Origin: WS-2 sp036507005
GTDB lineage: Bacteria > Eisenbacteria > RBG-16-71-46
Assembly (NCBI GenBank): GCA_036507005.1
Contig: DASXQT010000075.1
Coordinates: 1 to 64,000, forward strand
DNA length: 64,000 nt
Direction: 5' to 3'
The translations under genes and the position numbers were made by a program. Of the stretch, positions 33,591 through 44,543 are shown in pieces. The number at the start of each line of letters is the position of its first letter. The stretch's first letter is position 1. Under the pieces are notes generated by a model. The model saw nothing but the letters and a program-made list of their open reading frames with translations. It was not told where the DNA came from and searched no databases.

Positions 33591-34499
33591 ATGTCGCCGC
33601 GCCCGCTCGCCGCCTTCGTCCTGCTTGCTCTCGCCGCGCTCGCCCCGACCGCAATCGCCGGCCCCGGCGACGCCTACGTGACCAGCGATGCGTCGAACCT
33701 GGCCCGCCAGTACGCGGGCGGGACCGGCGCGTACCAGAGCGTCTTCACCTCCTCGGTCGCGGCCTCGGGGCAGCTCGGGATCCATTTCGGCAACGCCAAC
33801 AACCGGGTGCTCATCGGCCACTGGGGAGGCGGCGTGGAGGAGTTCGACGCCACCACCGGGGCCTACATCAAGACCTACAACGCCGGCGGCGGCACCCAGT
33901 GGGCCGGGCTCTACGCGCCCACCGGCGGGGTCTACATCGGGAGCTGGACCACCGGCGACGTGCGCGAGTACGACGCCACGACCGGGGCCCTGATCCGCGT
34001 GGTCGCGGGGGTGAGCACGCCCGCCGACATGCGCTTCGGGCCCGGCAATCGCCTCTTCATCGAGTCCTACAACGGCGGCTACGTGATGGCCGTCCACGCC
34101 GTGTCCGGCGCGTTCATGGGCCTGTGGCCCATGCCGTACCCGAGCAAGCCAAACGACATCGCGTTCCTGCCGAGCGGGGACATCCTCGTGACCTGCATGA
34201 GCACCGATTCGGTCTATCACTTCTCCCCGGCCTTCACGCCGCTCGGCGCCTTCGCCAGCCCCGGCTGGGTCAACCCGCACGGGATCGAGATCGGCCCCAC
34301 CGACGGCCGGATCTACGTGGTCGAGGGCGGCGCCGGCCAGGTGCACGTGTTCGACCCCGCCACGTTCGCCGAGCTGAACACGGCGTGGCTCACGCCGGCT
34401 CCCGGCGACAAGGTCGTGGACCTCGCGTTCCGTCCGGGCGGGGGCCCGACGCCCGCGACGCCGTCGAGCTGGGGGAGCATCAAGCGACGCTATCGGTAG
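33591..34499 (+). CDS. Exported beta-propeller-like protein with WGxIKxRYR C-terminal tail
   Basis: 302 residues. Signal peptide MSPRPLAAFVLLALAALAPT-AIAG, then repeated propeller blades of the SMP-30/NHL type (RVLIGHWGGGVEEFDATTGA, YIGSWTTGDVREYDATTGAL, NRLFIESYNGGYVMAVHAVS, PNDIAFLPSGDILVTCMSTD, NPHGIEIGPTDGRIYVVEGG). After a Pro/Thr linker it ends in SSWGSIKRRYR, the tail shared with the proteins at 28271 and 43254. GGAGG precedes ATG 33591. Presumably surface-located; no catalytic site evident. Confidence 0.8.
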   Translation: MSPRPLAAFVLLALAALAPTAIAGPGDAYVTSDASNLARQYAGGTGAYQSVFTSSVAASGQLGIHFGNANNRVLIGHWGGGVEEFDATTGAYIKTYNAGGGTQWAGLYAPTGGVYIGSWTTGDVREYDATTGALIRVVAGVSTPADMRFGPGNRLFIESYNGGYVMAVHAVSGAFMGLWPMPYPSKPNDIAFLPSGDILVTCMSTDSVYHFSPAFTPLGAFASPGWVNPHGIEIGPTDGRIYVVEGGAGQVHVFDPATFAELNTAWLTPAPGDKVVDLAFRPGGGPTPATPSSWGSIKRRYR

Positions 34500-34607
34500 G
34501 GCTTCCGGCCGGACGCAGAGTCCGCGCCGCGCGGCGTTGGAGTTGGCCTGCGGCTCTGCTATACCTCGCCGCCCGATCCGCCTGCTCTAGCCCGGAGCCG
34601 CACCGCC

Positions 34608-36202
<1,595 letters not shown>

Positions 36203-36206
<4 letters not shown>

Positions 36207-36823
36207 GCGGTACGCCGGGGATCGCTGATGGCGAAGCCCCCGCGGGCCGGGAGCGACGGGCCTTCCATCCTCCCGGCGCCCCGGTGCCCGCGGAGCTGCG
36301 CACGCCGCGCCTGCTCCTGCGCCCCTTGCGGGCGACCGACGTCGAGCTGGACTACGACGCCGTCATGTCCAGCGCCGCGATGCTGCGCGCGTGGAGCCAG
36401 AGCGGGTGGCCGGCCGACGACTTCACGCTCGCCGAGAACCTCGAGGACCTGCGCCGGCACGAGCGCGAGCACGAAGCGCGCGAGGCGTTCACGTTCATGG
36501 TGCTCGATCGGGAAGGTAAGCGCTGCCTCGGGTGCGTCTACCTCACGCCGCTCCCGCCCGAGGCGCGCGCGCTGGGCGAGGGCGCCACGTACCCCGCCAA
36601 GGCCGCATTCTGGGTGCGCGCCTCCGAGGTCGCGGGCGATCTGGACCGGCACCTGGTGACCGCCCTGCGCGAGTGGCTCGCGGCCGAGTGGCGGTTCGAC
36701 CGCATCGTGTTTACGATCTCCGAGCGCGACACCCGACAGACGGCCCTGCTGGAGCGGGCAGGATTGAAGCTGCGTTCGACGCTGACCCTGTCGGACGGGC
36801 GCGCGTGCTCGGCATTCGTCTGA
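36203..36823 (+). CDS. GNAT-family acetyltransferase
   Basis: 206 residues from GTG 36203, overlapping the previous stop (GTGA). RTPRLLLRPLRATDVELDYD is the usual GNAT opening; FTFMVLDREGKRCLGCVYLT is strand 4; AKAAFWVRASEVAGDLDRHL takes the place of motif A but lacks the usual R/QxxGxG/A loop, and the end FTISERDTRQTALLERAGLK is motif B. The degenerate acetyl-CoA loop makes activity uncertain. Placement inside the carboxylase operon is unexplained. Confidence 0.75.
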
Positions 36824-36864
36824 GCGCGCGGCACCGAGGCGCCGCACCCTAGTAGGAGGCTGAG

Positions 36865-37374
36865 ATGACACCGGACACGGGCAGCCGCAGCGTCGTGGTC
36901 GCCCTTCGCGACGTGGTCGACCAGATGGACCTTCCGAGCGACGAGATGACCGCCTACCTCAACCGGCGCACCGGGGAGCTGGTCGTGGTCACGGACACGG
37001 ACCGGGAGCTGGCCGAGGAGGAAGAGGAGCCCACCGGCCTTCCCGACTGGCAGAAGGAATCCGTGGCCGCGGCGCGCGAGGTGATGGAAACCGGCGACTT
37101 CCTCGAGCTTCCGGACAAATTCGAGATCAACGAGTACGGCATCATCGAGCGCTTCTGTCACCAGGCCGAGCCGGGGGAGGCGCGGGAGGCTCTGCTGCGC
37201 GCGATCGCCGGGCGCGGCGCGTTCCGCTACTTCAAGGACGTGCTTCACGACCGCGGCATGACGGACGCCTGGTACGCGTTCCGCCACAAGGCCCTGGAAG
37301 AGATCGCGGCCGCCTGGCTCGACGAGAACGGGATCGCCTACACCCGCGAGAGCCCGTCCCCCGGCGGGGCGTGA
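36865..37374 (+). CDS. UPF0158-family protein
   Basis: 169 residues: VALRDVVDQMDLPSDEMTAY-LNRRTGELVVV, EFEINEY-like segment KFEINEYGIIERFC and the C-terminal AFRYFKDVLHDRGMTDAWYA-FRHKALEEIAAAWLDENGI are the UPF0158 signature. No function is known for the family. AGGAGG lies six bases before ATG 36865, and its end overlaps the next start. Confidence 0.85.
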   Translation: MTPDTGSRSVVVALRDVVDQMDLPSDEMTAYLNRRTGELVVVTDTDRELAEEEEEPTGLPDWQKESVAAAREVMETGDFLELPDKFEINEYGIIERFCHQAEPGEAREALLRAIAGRGAFRYFKDVLHDRGMTDAWYAFRHKALEEIAAAWLDENGIAYTRESPSPGGA

Positions 37375-38165
37375 GCCCCCGCATGGCGCTGCTCGAAGTC
37401 GTCCGCGACGGCCCGGTCGCGCGCGCCTGGCTCAACCGCCCCGAGCAGCACAACGCGCTCTCGTCGGATCTGCTCGGCGCGATCACCGAGGCGTTCCACG
37501 CGCTGGCCCACGAGGACGCGGTGCGCGTGGTGGTGCTGGGCGGGCGCGGGCCTTCGTTCTGCGCGGGCGCCGACATCGCGACGATGAAGGCCTCGGCCAA
37601 CGCCTCGTTCGACCAGAACCTCGCCGAGGCGAAGCGGCTCGCCGGCCTGTTCGCCGCGATCGCGGACTTCCCCAAGCCGGTCGTGGCGCGGGTGCACGGC
37701 AACGTGCTGGGCGGCGGCATGGGCCTGGTATGCGCCTGCGACATCGTGGTGGCTGCGGACGACGCGCGCTTCGGGCTCACCGAAGTGCGGCTCGGGATCC
37801 TGCCCGCGATCATCAGCCCCTACGTGATCCGCCGCCTGGGCGACGCGCGGGCGCGCGAGCTGATGCTCACCGGCGAGCGCTTCGACGCCGCGACCGCGCT
37901 GCGCCTCCACCTCGTGCACCACGTGGAGCCCGCCGCGGGGCTCGACTCCCGGGTGGAGGAGCGCGTTCAGGCGCTGCTCGCCGGGGCGCCGCACGCGCAA
38001 CAGCGCGTCAAGATGCTGCTCGAGCTGTGGGGCGAGGTGAGCTGGGAGGAGTACCGGTCCGCGCTCCCGCGCACGCTCGCCGAGGTGCGCTCCGGTGAGG
38101 AGGCGCGCGACGGGCTCGCCGCGTTCTTCGAGAAGCGCAAGCCGCGCTGGCAGGCGGGCGGCTGA
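37371..38165 (+). CDS. Enoyl-CoA hydratase/isomerase family (methylglutaconyl-CoA hydratase-like)
   Basis: 264 residues (GTG 37371, overlapping the previous stop; ATG 37383 is an alternative). Crotonase fold: VARAWLNRPEQHNALSSDLL, oxyanion-hole loop FCAGADIATMK, HGNVLGGGMGLVCACDIVVA and the catalytic Glu region FGLTEVRLGILPAIISPYV. Between carboxyltransferase and biotin carboxylase genes it fits hydration of 3-methylglutaconyl-CoA in leucine breakdown, but substrate choice cannot be proven from motifs. Confidence 0.88.
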   Translation: MSPRMALLEVVRDGPVARAWLNRPEQHNALSSDLLGAITEAFHALAHEDAVRVVVLGGRGPSFCAGADIATMKASANASFDQNLAEAKRLAGLFAAIADFPKPVVARVHGNVLGGGMGLVCACDIVVAADDARFGLTEVRLGILPAIISPYVIRRLGDARARELMLTGERFDAATALRLHLVHHVEPAAGLDSRVEERVQALLAGAPHAQQRVKMLLELWGEVSWEEYRSALPRTLAEVRSGEEARDGLAAFFEKRKPRWQAGG

Positions 38166-38214
38166 TGGGACGCTCGCCGGCGCCGCGAGCAGGCCCGAGG
38201 GCGGGCCTCACGCG

Positions 38215-39728
<1,514 letters not shown>

Positions 39729-39729
<1 letters not shown>

Positions 39730-40244
39730 TGCGCCTCGCCTTCCGCGATCGCGACCGCGTGCGCGAGGTCGAGGTCGCCCCGCTCGCACCGGGGAGATTC
39801 CGCGTCGTCCTGGACGGCGCTCCGGTCGAGATCGGCGTCGAGGACCTGGGCGGCGGCCGCCTGCGCATCCACACGCCGCAGGGCGCGGTGCTCGCCGAGG
39901 TGACGGCGGCGGGCAGCGCGCGCTTCGTGCGCGTCCACGGCATGGACTTCGTGCTGGAGCGCGAGGTCTCGGCGCGCCCGCGCGCGCGCGGGCGGGGTAC
40001 CCACGCGAAGCGTGGGTCCGGCGGCCTCGAGGCGCCGATGCCGGGCGTGGTGACACGCGTGCTGGTGCAGGCCGGCGAGGCGGTCCGCCAGGGCCAGCCG
40101 TTGGTGGCGATCGAGGCGATGAAGATGGAGCACGTGCTGCGCGCGCCGCGCGATGGAAAGGTGCGCGCGGTCGCGGCGCGCAAGGGCGAGATGGTCGCGG
40201 GCGGCACGGCGCTGGTCGAGCTGGAGGAGACGGAGGGGTCTTGA
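39729..40244 (+). CDS. Biotin carboxyl carrier part of acyl-CoA carboxylase
   Basis: 171 residues from GTG 39729, overlapping the biotin carboxylase stop by one base (TAGTG). Residues 1-80 resemble the BT (linker) domain of methylcrotonyl/propionyl-CoA carboxylase alpha; residues 100-171 are a biotinyl domain with GLEAPMPGVVTRVLVQAGEA and the biotinylation site EAMKMEH (K132). A hairpin-forming insert (39999-40017) codes for the linker GTHAKRGSG between them. Gene fission of an ancestral alpha subunit is likely; an assembly frameshift is the alternative. Confidence 0.88.
39999..40017. repeat. 8-bp inverted repeat inside the biotin-carrier gene linker
   Basis: ACCCACGC-GAA-GCGTGGGT, a perfect hairpin placed exactly in the unstructured linker of the encoded protein. 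It looks like a small REP-type palindrome tolerated because it keeps the frame. Confidence 0.5.
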
Positions 40245-42616
40245 GCGGCGGGCCCGCGCCGGGACCGAAGCCACCGCCCGCGCCGGGAGCGCCGCGCGCC
40301 GGCGCCGTGAAGCCCGCGGGTGCCCCCGCCACCGGCGCCGCGGGCGATGGCGCGCGGCTTCGCGCCGCCGCGCTCGCCGCGGCGCTCGCGATCGCGCTCG
40401 GGCTCCGTCTCTGGAAGATCGGCCACGGGCTTCCCGACTTCCTCGACGAGGCGCTTCCGTTCCGCTGGGCGCTCGCGATGTGGGACGATCCCGCGGGGCG
40501 CATCGACTGGAACCCGCACCTCTTCCACCACCCGTCGCTCGCCACCTACCTCCATCTCTTCGTCCAGTTCGCGCACTACGGTCTCGGCCGCGTGCTCGGC
40601 CGCTACCACGGCCCGGCCGACTTCCACCTCGCCTTCCTCGTGGATCCGACGCCGATGGCGCTCGCGGCGCGCTCGGTCGGCGTCCTCGCCGACCTCGCGA
40701 CCGTGGTGCTGGTGGCGCGCATCGGCGAGCGCCTGAGAAGCGGTGCCGGCTCGCTCGCCGCGCTCCTGACCGCGTGCTCGCCCACGCTCATCGTCGCCGC
40801 GCGCTCGATCTGCTCCGACACGGTGATGGCCACGCTCGCGATCGCGGCGGTGGAGCGCATGCTGGCGTACCGCGAGCGCGGCGGCACCGGCCGGCTCGTG
40901 GCCGCGGCGGCGCTCGCCGGGCTCACCGCCTCCGCCAAGTACCCGGCCGCGGCGCTGCTCGCGCCGCTCGCCCTCGCGCTGTGGCTCCGGGGCGGGGCGC
41001 GCGCTCTCCGGCTCTGGCCGCCCGCGGCCGCGATCGCCGCCGCGGCGTTCCTCGTCACCACGCCGTTCGCCGCGCTGGATTTCGCCACCTTCCGCCGCGA
41101 CCTCGGGTTCGTCCGCGGGCTCGCGCAGGAGGGCCACCTCGGAAACCTGGCCGAGAGCGGATTCCTCTTCCATCTCCGCAACCTCGCGCGCGATCTCTCG
41201 TGGGCCGACGTCGCGCTGCTGCCGGTGTCGCTGGCGTGGACCGCGCGCCGCCTGCGCGCGCGCCAGGGCGAGGCGATCCTGTGGCTCGCGCTGCTGGCGT
41301 TCGGTCTCCCGATCGCGCTCGCCCGAGTCGAGGCGGAGCGCTATCTCGTGGCCGTCCTCCCGCTCGCCGCGCTGCTCGCGTCGGACATGGCCCTGGCGGC
41401 GGCGGGCCGGCTCCCGGCGCGCGCCCGCGCCGCGGGCTTGGCCGCGGCCGCCCTGGTGCTGGCGGTGCCGGCGCTCGCGGCGGGCCTGCGGGCCGCGGCG
41501 GCGGGCGGCGACGAGACCCGCATCGAGGCGCGGCGCTGGATCGAGAGCCACCTCGGCACCGGCGACCTCGTGGTGCAGGAGACCTACGGCGCGCCGCTGC
41601 TGCGGCACATGGAGTGGCTCACCGTGCGCAGCGGGCCGATGTACCGCGCGGCGAGCGCGGAGTGGCGGCGGCGCTACGACGCGCGGCGCTGGCGCGCGAG
41701 CGTGACGCTCCCGCTCGAGGTGGTGGGCAGCCCCACCAACCGCGTGCAGCCCCGGTCCAGGCCGGCGGTCGAGATCCGGGTGGCGCCGCACGTCGCGGAC
41801 CTGAACCAGGCGGCCTACGACCCGCGGCTCTTCCAGGGTGTCGACTGGTTCGTCACGAGCAGCGCCGTGCGCGGCCGCTTCGCTGCCGACCCCTTGCGCT
41901 ACGCCGCGGAGAATCGCTTCTACGCCCTGCTCGATTCCGCCGCCGAGGACGTCGCCCGCCTCCGCCCGCGCGGCGCGGGTGGCGGTCCCGAGATCAGGTT
42001 CTATCGCCTCGGTCCGCGCGCCCAGCGCGCGCTCGCGGCCTCAGGCCCGCTCGATCCGCTGTGGTGGGCGGAGACGATCCCCGCCGCCTATCGCGAGGAG
42101 GCGGAGCGGCTGCTCGAGCCGGCTGAGCCGGGGGCGGCGGGGGCGCGACTCGCTCCGGAGCGAGCGGGCTCGCCTCCGGGCGCCACCGCGGTGCGCCGCG
42201 CGGACGGATCGCCCGCGGCGTGGGTGACGAGCCTGCGCCCCATCTATCGCTTCCAGTTCTCGGAGTTCGCGGTTGCGATGGGCGCCGAGCTCGCCGAACG
42301 CGGCCGGTTGGCGGAGGCCCGCCGCTTCGCCGAGGCCACGCTGCTCATGACGGCGGACGACATCCAGGCCTGCGTGCTCCACGCCCTGTGCTCCGAGCGG
42401 CTGGGCGAGTGGGACGCCGCCGAGCGCGTGACCGTGCGCACGCTGGCGGTGCTCGACGCGGAGGGCGACACCTCACCGACGCTGCGCCTCCAGCTCGCGG
42501 AAATCCTCGCGCATCGCGGGGACCGCGCGGGCGCGCGCCGCGAGCTCGAGACGGTCGCGGCCGCGGGAGGCGAGATCGCCGCCGAGGCGCGGCGGAGGCT
42601 CGAGACCCTGCGCTGA
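40241..42616 (+). CDS. GT-C (ArnT/PMT-like) glycosyltransferase with C-terminal TPR-like helices
   Basis: 791 residues. After a Pro/Ala-rich cytosolic start, a first helix ends in GLRLWKIGHGLPDFLDEALP, whose acidic residues fit the catalytic Asp/Glu of the first periplasmic loop in GT-C enzymes using polyprenyl-phosphate sugars. About ten further hydrophobic helices follow to residue 410 (for example SLAALLTACSPTLIVAARSI, LIVTT-like AFLVTTPFAALDFATF). The remainder is periplasmic, ending in TPR-like helices (690-790). TTG 40241 is chosen: GGAGGGG lies just upstream and it overlaps the previous stop (TTGA). Donor and acceptor unknown. Confidence 0.75.
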   Translation: MSGGPAPGPKPPPAPGAPRAGAVKPAGAPATGAAGDGARLRAAALAAALAIALGLRLWKIGHGLPDFLDEALPFRWALAMWDDPAGRIDWNPHLFHHPSLATYLHLFVQFAHYGLGRVLGRYHGPADFHLAFLVDPTPMALAARSVGVLADLATVVLVARIGERLRSGAGSLAALLTACSPTLIVAARSICSDTVMATLAIAAVERMLAYRERGGTGRLVAAAALAGLTASAKYPAAALLAPLALALWLRGGARALRLWPPAAAIAAAAFLVTTPFAALDFATFRRDLGFVRGLAQEGHLGNLAESGFLFHLRNLARDLSWADVALLPVSLAWTARRLRARQGEAILWLALLAFGLPIALARVEAERYLVAVLPLAALLASDMALAAAGRLPARARAAGLAAAALVLAVPALAAGLRAAAAGGDETRIEARRWIESHLGTGDLVVQETYGAPLLRHMEWLTVRSGPMYRAASAEWRRRYDARRWRASVTLPLEVVGSPTNRVQPRSRPAVEIRVAPHVADLNQAAYDPRLFQGVDWFVTSSAVRGRFAADPLRYAAENRFYALLDSAAEDVARLRPRGAGGGPEIRFYRLGPRAQRALAASGPLDPLWWAETIPAAYREEAERLLEPAEPGAAGARLAPERAGSPPGATAVRRADGSPAAWVTSLRPIYRFQFSEFAVAMGAELAERGRLAEARRFAEATLLMTADDIQACVLHALCSERLGEWDAAERVTVRTLAVLDAEGDTSPTLRLQLAEILAHRGDRAGARRELETVAAAGGEIAAEARRRLETLR
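42149..42164. repeat. Second copy of the CTCGCTCCGGAGCGAG palindrome
   Basis: Identical 16-base palindrome to the core of 33453-33474. Here it lies inside the glycosyltransferase gene, in a low-complexity linker (GARLAPERAGSPPG) between the GT-C part and the TPR-like tail. Confidence 0.55.
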
Positions 42617-42659
42617 GCGCGGCGCGCGGCCGGCGCGGGGCGGCTCCCGCCCGCCCGCG

Positions 42660-42992
42660 TCAGGAAGGGATCGCCCGGCGCGACGAGCGCGCCGGCCTGC
42701 GGGACTCCCCGAGCGTGCGCTCGATGGTATGAAGCTGCATGGCCTGCTCGGCCACGAGAGCGCGCAGTCGCGCGTTCTCCTCGCGCAGCCGCCCCATGAG
42801 CGCCCGATCGAGCGGCTTCGTCCCCGCGAGCCGGGCCTTCCAGCGGAAGTAGGTCCGGCGGCTGATCCCGTGCGCCCGCAGGAAATCAGACCGGTCCACG
42901 GCCATCTCGATCTCGCGGAGCAGGGCGACGATCTGCTCCGGGGTGCGTCGCGGCCTCTTCAAGGTCGGACCGGCTCCTCCGGCCCGGGGCAT
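42660..42992 (-). CDS. Orphan IS3-type transposase OrfA (HTH) protein
   Basis: 110 residues from ATG 42992 (GGAG six bases upstream). RRTPEQIVALLREIEMAVDR-SDFLRAHGISRRTYFRWKARL is the helix-turn-helix of IS3-family OrfA, followed by the leucine-zipper-like LMGRLREENARLRALVAEQA. There is no OrfB integrase (DDE) downstream and no terminal inverted repeats are visible, so it is a solo or remnant. It could instead be a domesticated DNA-binding protein. Confidence 0.75.
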   Translation of the reverse strand: MPRAGGAGPTLKRPRRTPEQIVALLREIEMAVDRSDFLRAHGISRRTYFRWKARLAGTKPLDRALMGRLREENARLRALVAEQAMQLHTIERTLGESRRPARSSRRAIPS

Positions 42993-43219
42993 GGGAATCT
43001 CCGCCGTCGCCTGTCCCGGTCGAGCGCCCCGGCTCCTCGTCCAGGTCGCGGCTGGCGGGGTGGTCGGCAGACGCCGCCGGGCGGGAATCGGCTCGGCACG
43101 TCGATTCCCACCCGATTCGGTCGTCTGATTCGCGCTCAATCTACACAAGTGCGGTTGAGCCGTTCTTGAGGCACCTCCGTAGCGGGTTGGGCCGCAGCGA
43201 GATCGCGGGCTTGAGCGGC

Positions 43220-43246
43220 GGCGCCCGCGGGGGGGACGCGGGCGCC
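43220..43246 (-). terminator. Terminator-like hairpin after the anchor-P-like gene
   Basis: GGCGCCCGCG and CGCGGGCGCC pair over 10 bp around a 7-base loop, eight bases beyond the stop codon (43254-43256) of the minus-strand gene. No T run, as is common in this genome. Confidence 0.5.
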
Positions 43247-43253
43247 GGGATGC

Positions 43254-43928
43254 CTACCGATAGAGCGCCTTGAGCATGCCCCAGGTCGCGCGGGCGCTCG
43301 GGGTCGAGCAGACCACGTCGCTGTGGGCGGTGGAGAGAATCACCTCCTCGCCGGTGCCCAGGATCAGGTGCAGCGCGTTGACCGTGATGTCGATCGAGTT
43401 CGGCACCGTGATCTGCTCGTTGATGATCAGGGTCGCGACGTTCGCGATCACCACGGTCTGGTTGGGCTGGCCGGTCACGGTGACGGAGCTGCCGCCAAAG
43501 GTCAGATCCGTGACCACGCTCGACCCGCTGGCCCCCGAGCAGTCGGCGTGCGAGTCGGCGCGCACCACGGAGGCCGTCACCTGGGCGGGCTGGCCCGGGA
43601 ACGCCACCACGTTCTCCTGAGAAGCGGAGCTGTTGGCCACGCCGCTGCCGCCGCTGGTGCTCGCCGTGATGGTGTGCGAGCTGAGCGTGTTCTGGAGCTG
43701 GATGGTGAGCAGCGTCGCTGAGAGCGAGCCCCCCTGGGGGGGGAGGTCGCCGGTGTCGGCGAAGACCAGGATGTTGGGGCCGGGGTTGACCAGCTTGACT
43801 GTGGCGCCAGTCGCCCGGCCGCTGTAAGCGGTCGCGCCGGACGTGGACACCAGGCTGGCGAGCAGCAGCGCGGCCGCCACGCCCCCCGTGATGAGACGCT
43901 GCAGTGGAGTCGTACGAGTGTGCTTCAT
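43254..43928 (-). CDS. Exported choice-of-anchor-P-like protein with WGxLKxLYR C-terminal tail
   Basis: 224 residues. Signal peptide about 10-33 (LITGGVAAALLLASLVSTSG). The body matches the choice-of-anchor P family pattern: YSGRATGATVKLVNPGPNIL, VFADTGDLPPQGG, a SASTSGG-like ITASTSGGSGVANSSASQEN, VTVTGQPNQTVVIANVATLI, INEQITVPNSIDITVNALHL and ILSTAHSDVVC. It ends ARATWGMLKALYR, the same tail as at 28271 and 33591. GGGAGG precedes ATG 43928. Surface display is likely; in this family the C-terminal anchor varies between organisms, which fits the idea that this tail is the local anchor. Confidence 0.8.
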   Translation of the reverse strand: MKHTRTTPLQRLITGGVAAALLLASLVSTSGATAYSGRATGATVKLVNPGPNILVFADTGDLPPQGGSLSATLLTIQLQNTLSSHTITASTSGGSGVANSSASQENVVAFPGQPAQVTASVVRADSHADCSGASGSSVVTDLTFGGSSVTVTGQPNQTVVIANVATLIINEQITVPNSIDITVNALHLILGTGEEVILSTAHSDVVCSTPSARATWGMLKALYR

Positions 43929-44317
43929 GGCCGAAACCTCCCTCGGCGCGCGGCGCCGGTGCGGGAACGGGGGATGTCTCGCTTCCTATATTGTAGCGCA
44001 GCGAGCGTCTCCCGGGGCGCTTGAGTGCCACTTGAGTGCCACTTGAGTCCGGTCCGCCCGGGGCCGGCTCGCGCACGGCGATCGCGTTGCTGGATCGCGA
44101 ATTGGCACAGGCAAACCGAATTGCTGGATCCGCACGGCGCCGTCGCGACATGTGCCGCGGAAGTGTCACTAGAGCGGCGCTACATCGAGGCCCGGGGGCG
44201 CCGATTCGGCGCGGGCGCCGGGCCCCTGCGGGGCACCGGCGGTCGCCCTCAACCGCCCGCGCGGGGGCGCCGATAACCCCCGCGGAGGCAGGGTTCGGCG
44301 CAATCATCGCCCACAAA
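43929..44317. other. Intergenic stretch before the phoH leader
   Basis: Holds a possible -10 (TACAAT on the minus strand at about 43989-43994) for the anchor-P-like gene, and the 11-base tandem repeats at 44020-44051. No gene supported, although an antisense frame remains open through it. Confidence 0.4.
44020..44051. repeat. Three 11-bp direct repeats, possible activator site
   Basis: CTTGAGTGCCA occurs twice in tandem and a third time as CTTGAGTCCG. The 11-base period is about one helical turn, and the repeats lie 26-60 bases upstream of the minus-strand -10 for the exported protein at 43254-43928. Direct repeats in this position can be sites for a regulator binding one face of the DNA. 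Confidence 0.4.
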
Positions 44318-44346
44318 TTGACGGTGGGCATGGCCTGTGCTAGCTT
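44318..44346 (+). promoter_or_regulatory. Sigma-70-type promoter for leader RNA and phoH operon
   Basis: TTGACG (44318-44323), exactly 17 bases, TAGCTT (44341-44346), in a locally AT-richer stretch. Predicted start near 44353, about 190 bases before the phoH start codon. Confidence 0.65.
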
Positions 44347-44352
44347 GAGTTC

Positions 44353-44516
44353 GCCGTTGGGGATCGAGGCGGTGAGCATGCCGAGCCCGCGATCACGCAA
44401 CGGGAGAGCAAGTCTCTGGACCCTATCGGGTTGAACCAAAAACCACCAGCCGTCACGCCAGTCGCTCATGCTCTTGACCTGGCCCTTCCCGGGGCCCCCA
44501 CGGTCAAGAGTTTTGC
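44353..44516 (+). ncRNA. Structured leader RNA, candidate riboswitch or attenuator upstream of phoH-pgpH
   Basis: About 165 bases from the promoter to a terminator. Pairings visible: CCGTT (44354-44358) with AACGG (44399-44403); GATCG (44362-44366) with CGATC (44390-44394), separated by an internal loop; GAGA-type hairpin 44405-44417; ACCC/GGGT hairpin 44420-44431; then an A-rich single strand and the terminator. GAGCATG (44374-44380), in the apical part of the first domain, can pair with CATGCTC (44467-44473), which overlaps the left arm of the terminator: a possible antiterminator. I do not recognise a known class. The downstream gene encodes a c-di-AMP phosphodiesterase-type protein, so a nucleotide ligand is conceivable. 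Confidence 0.45.
44471..44516 (+). terminator. Intrinsic terminator ahead of phoH
   Basis: CTCTTGACC (44471-44479) pairs perfectly with GGTCAAGAG (44502-44510), with an inner GGCCC/GGGCC stem, and is followed by TTTTGCGTTTT. It lies only 28 bases before the phoH start codon and after the only visible promoter, so expression of phoH needs read-through or antitermination. Confidence 0.65.
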
Positions 44517-44543
44517 GTTTTACCCGGCCGCGAGGTTGCTCCC

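Noticed and set aside
42660..42992. Annotation of a complete IS3 insertion sequence
   Set aside because: No OrfB, no programmed frameshift site and no terminal inverted repeats or target duplication are visible.
44353..44516. Identification of the phoH leader as a ydaO (c-di-AMP) or GEMM (c-di-GMP) riboswitch
   Set aside because: The conserved core sequences of those classes are not present, so it is reported only as an unassigned structured leader.
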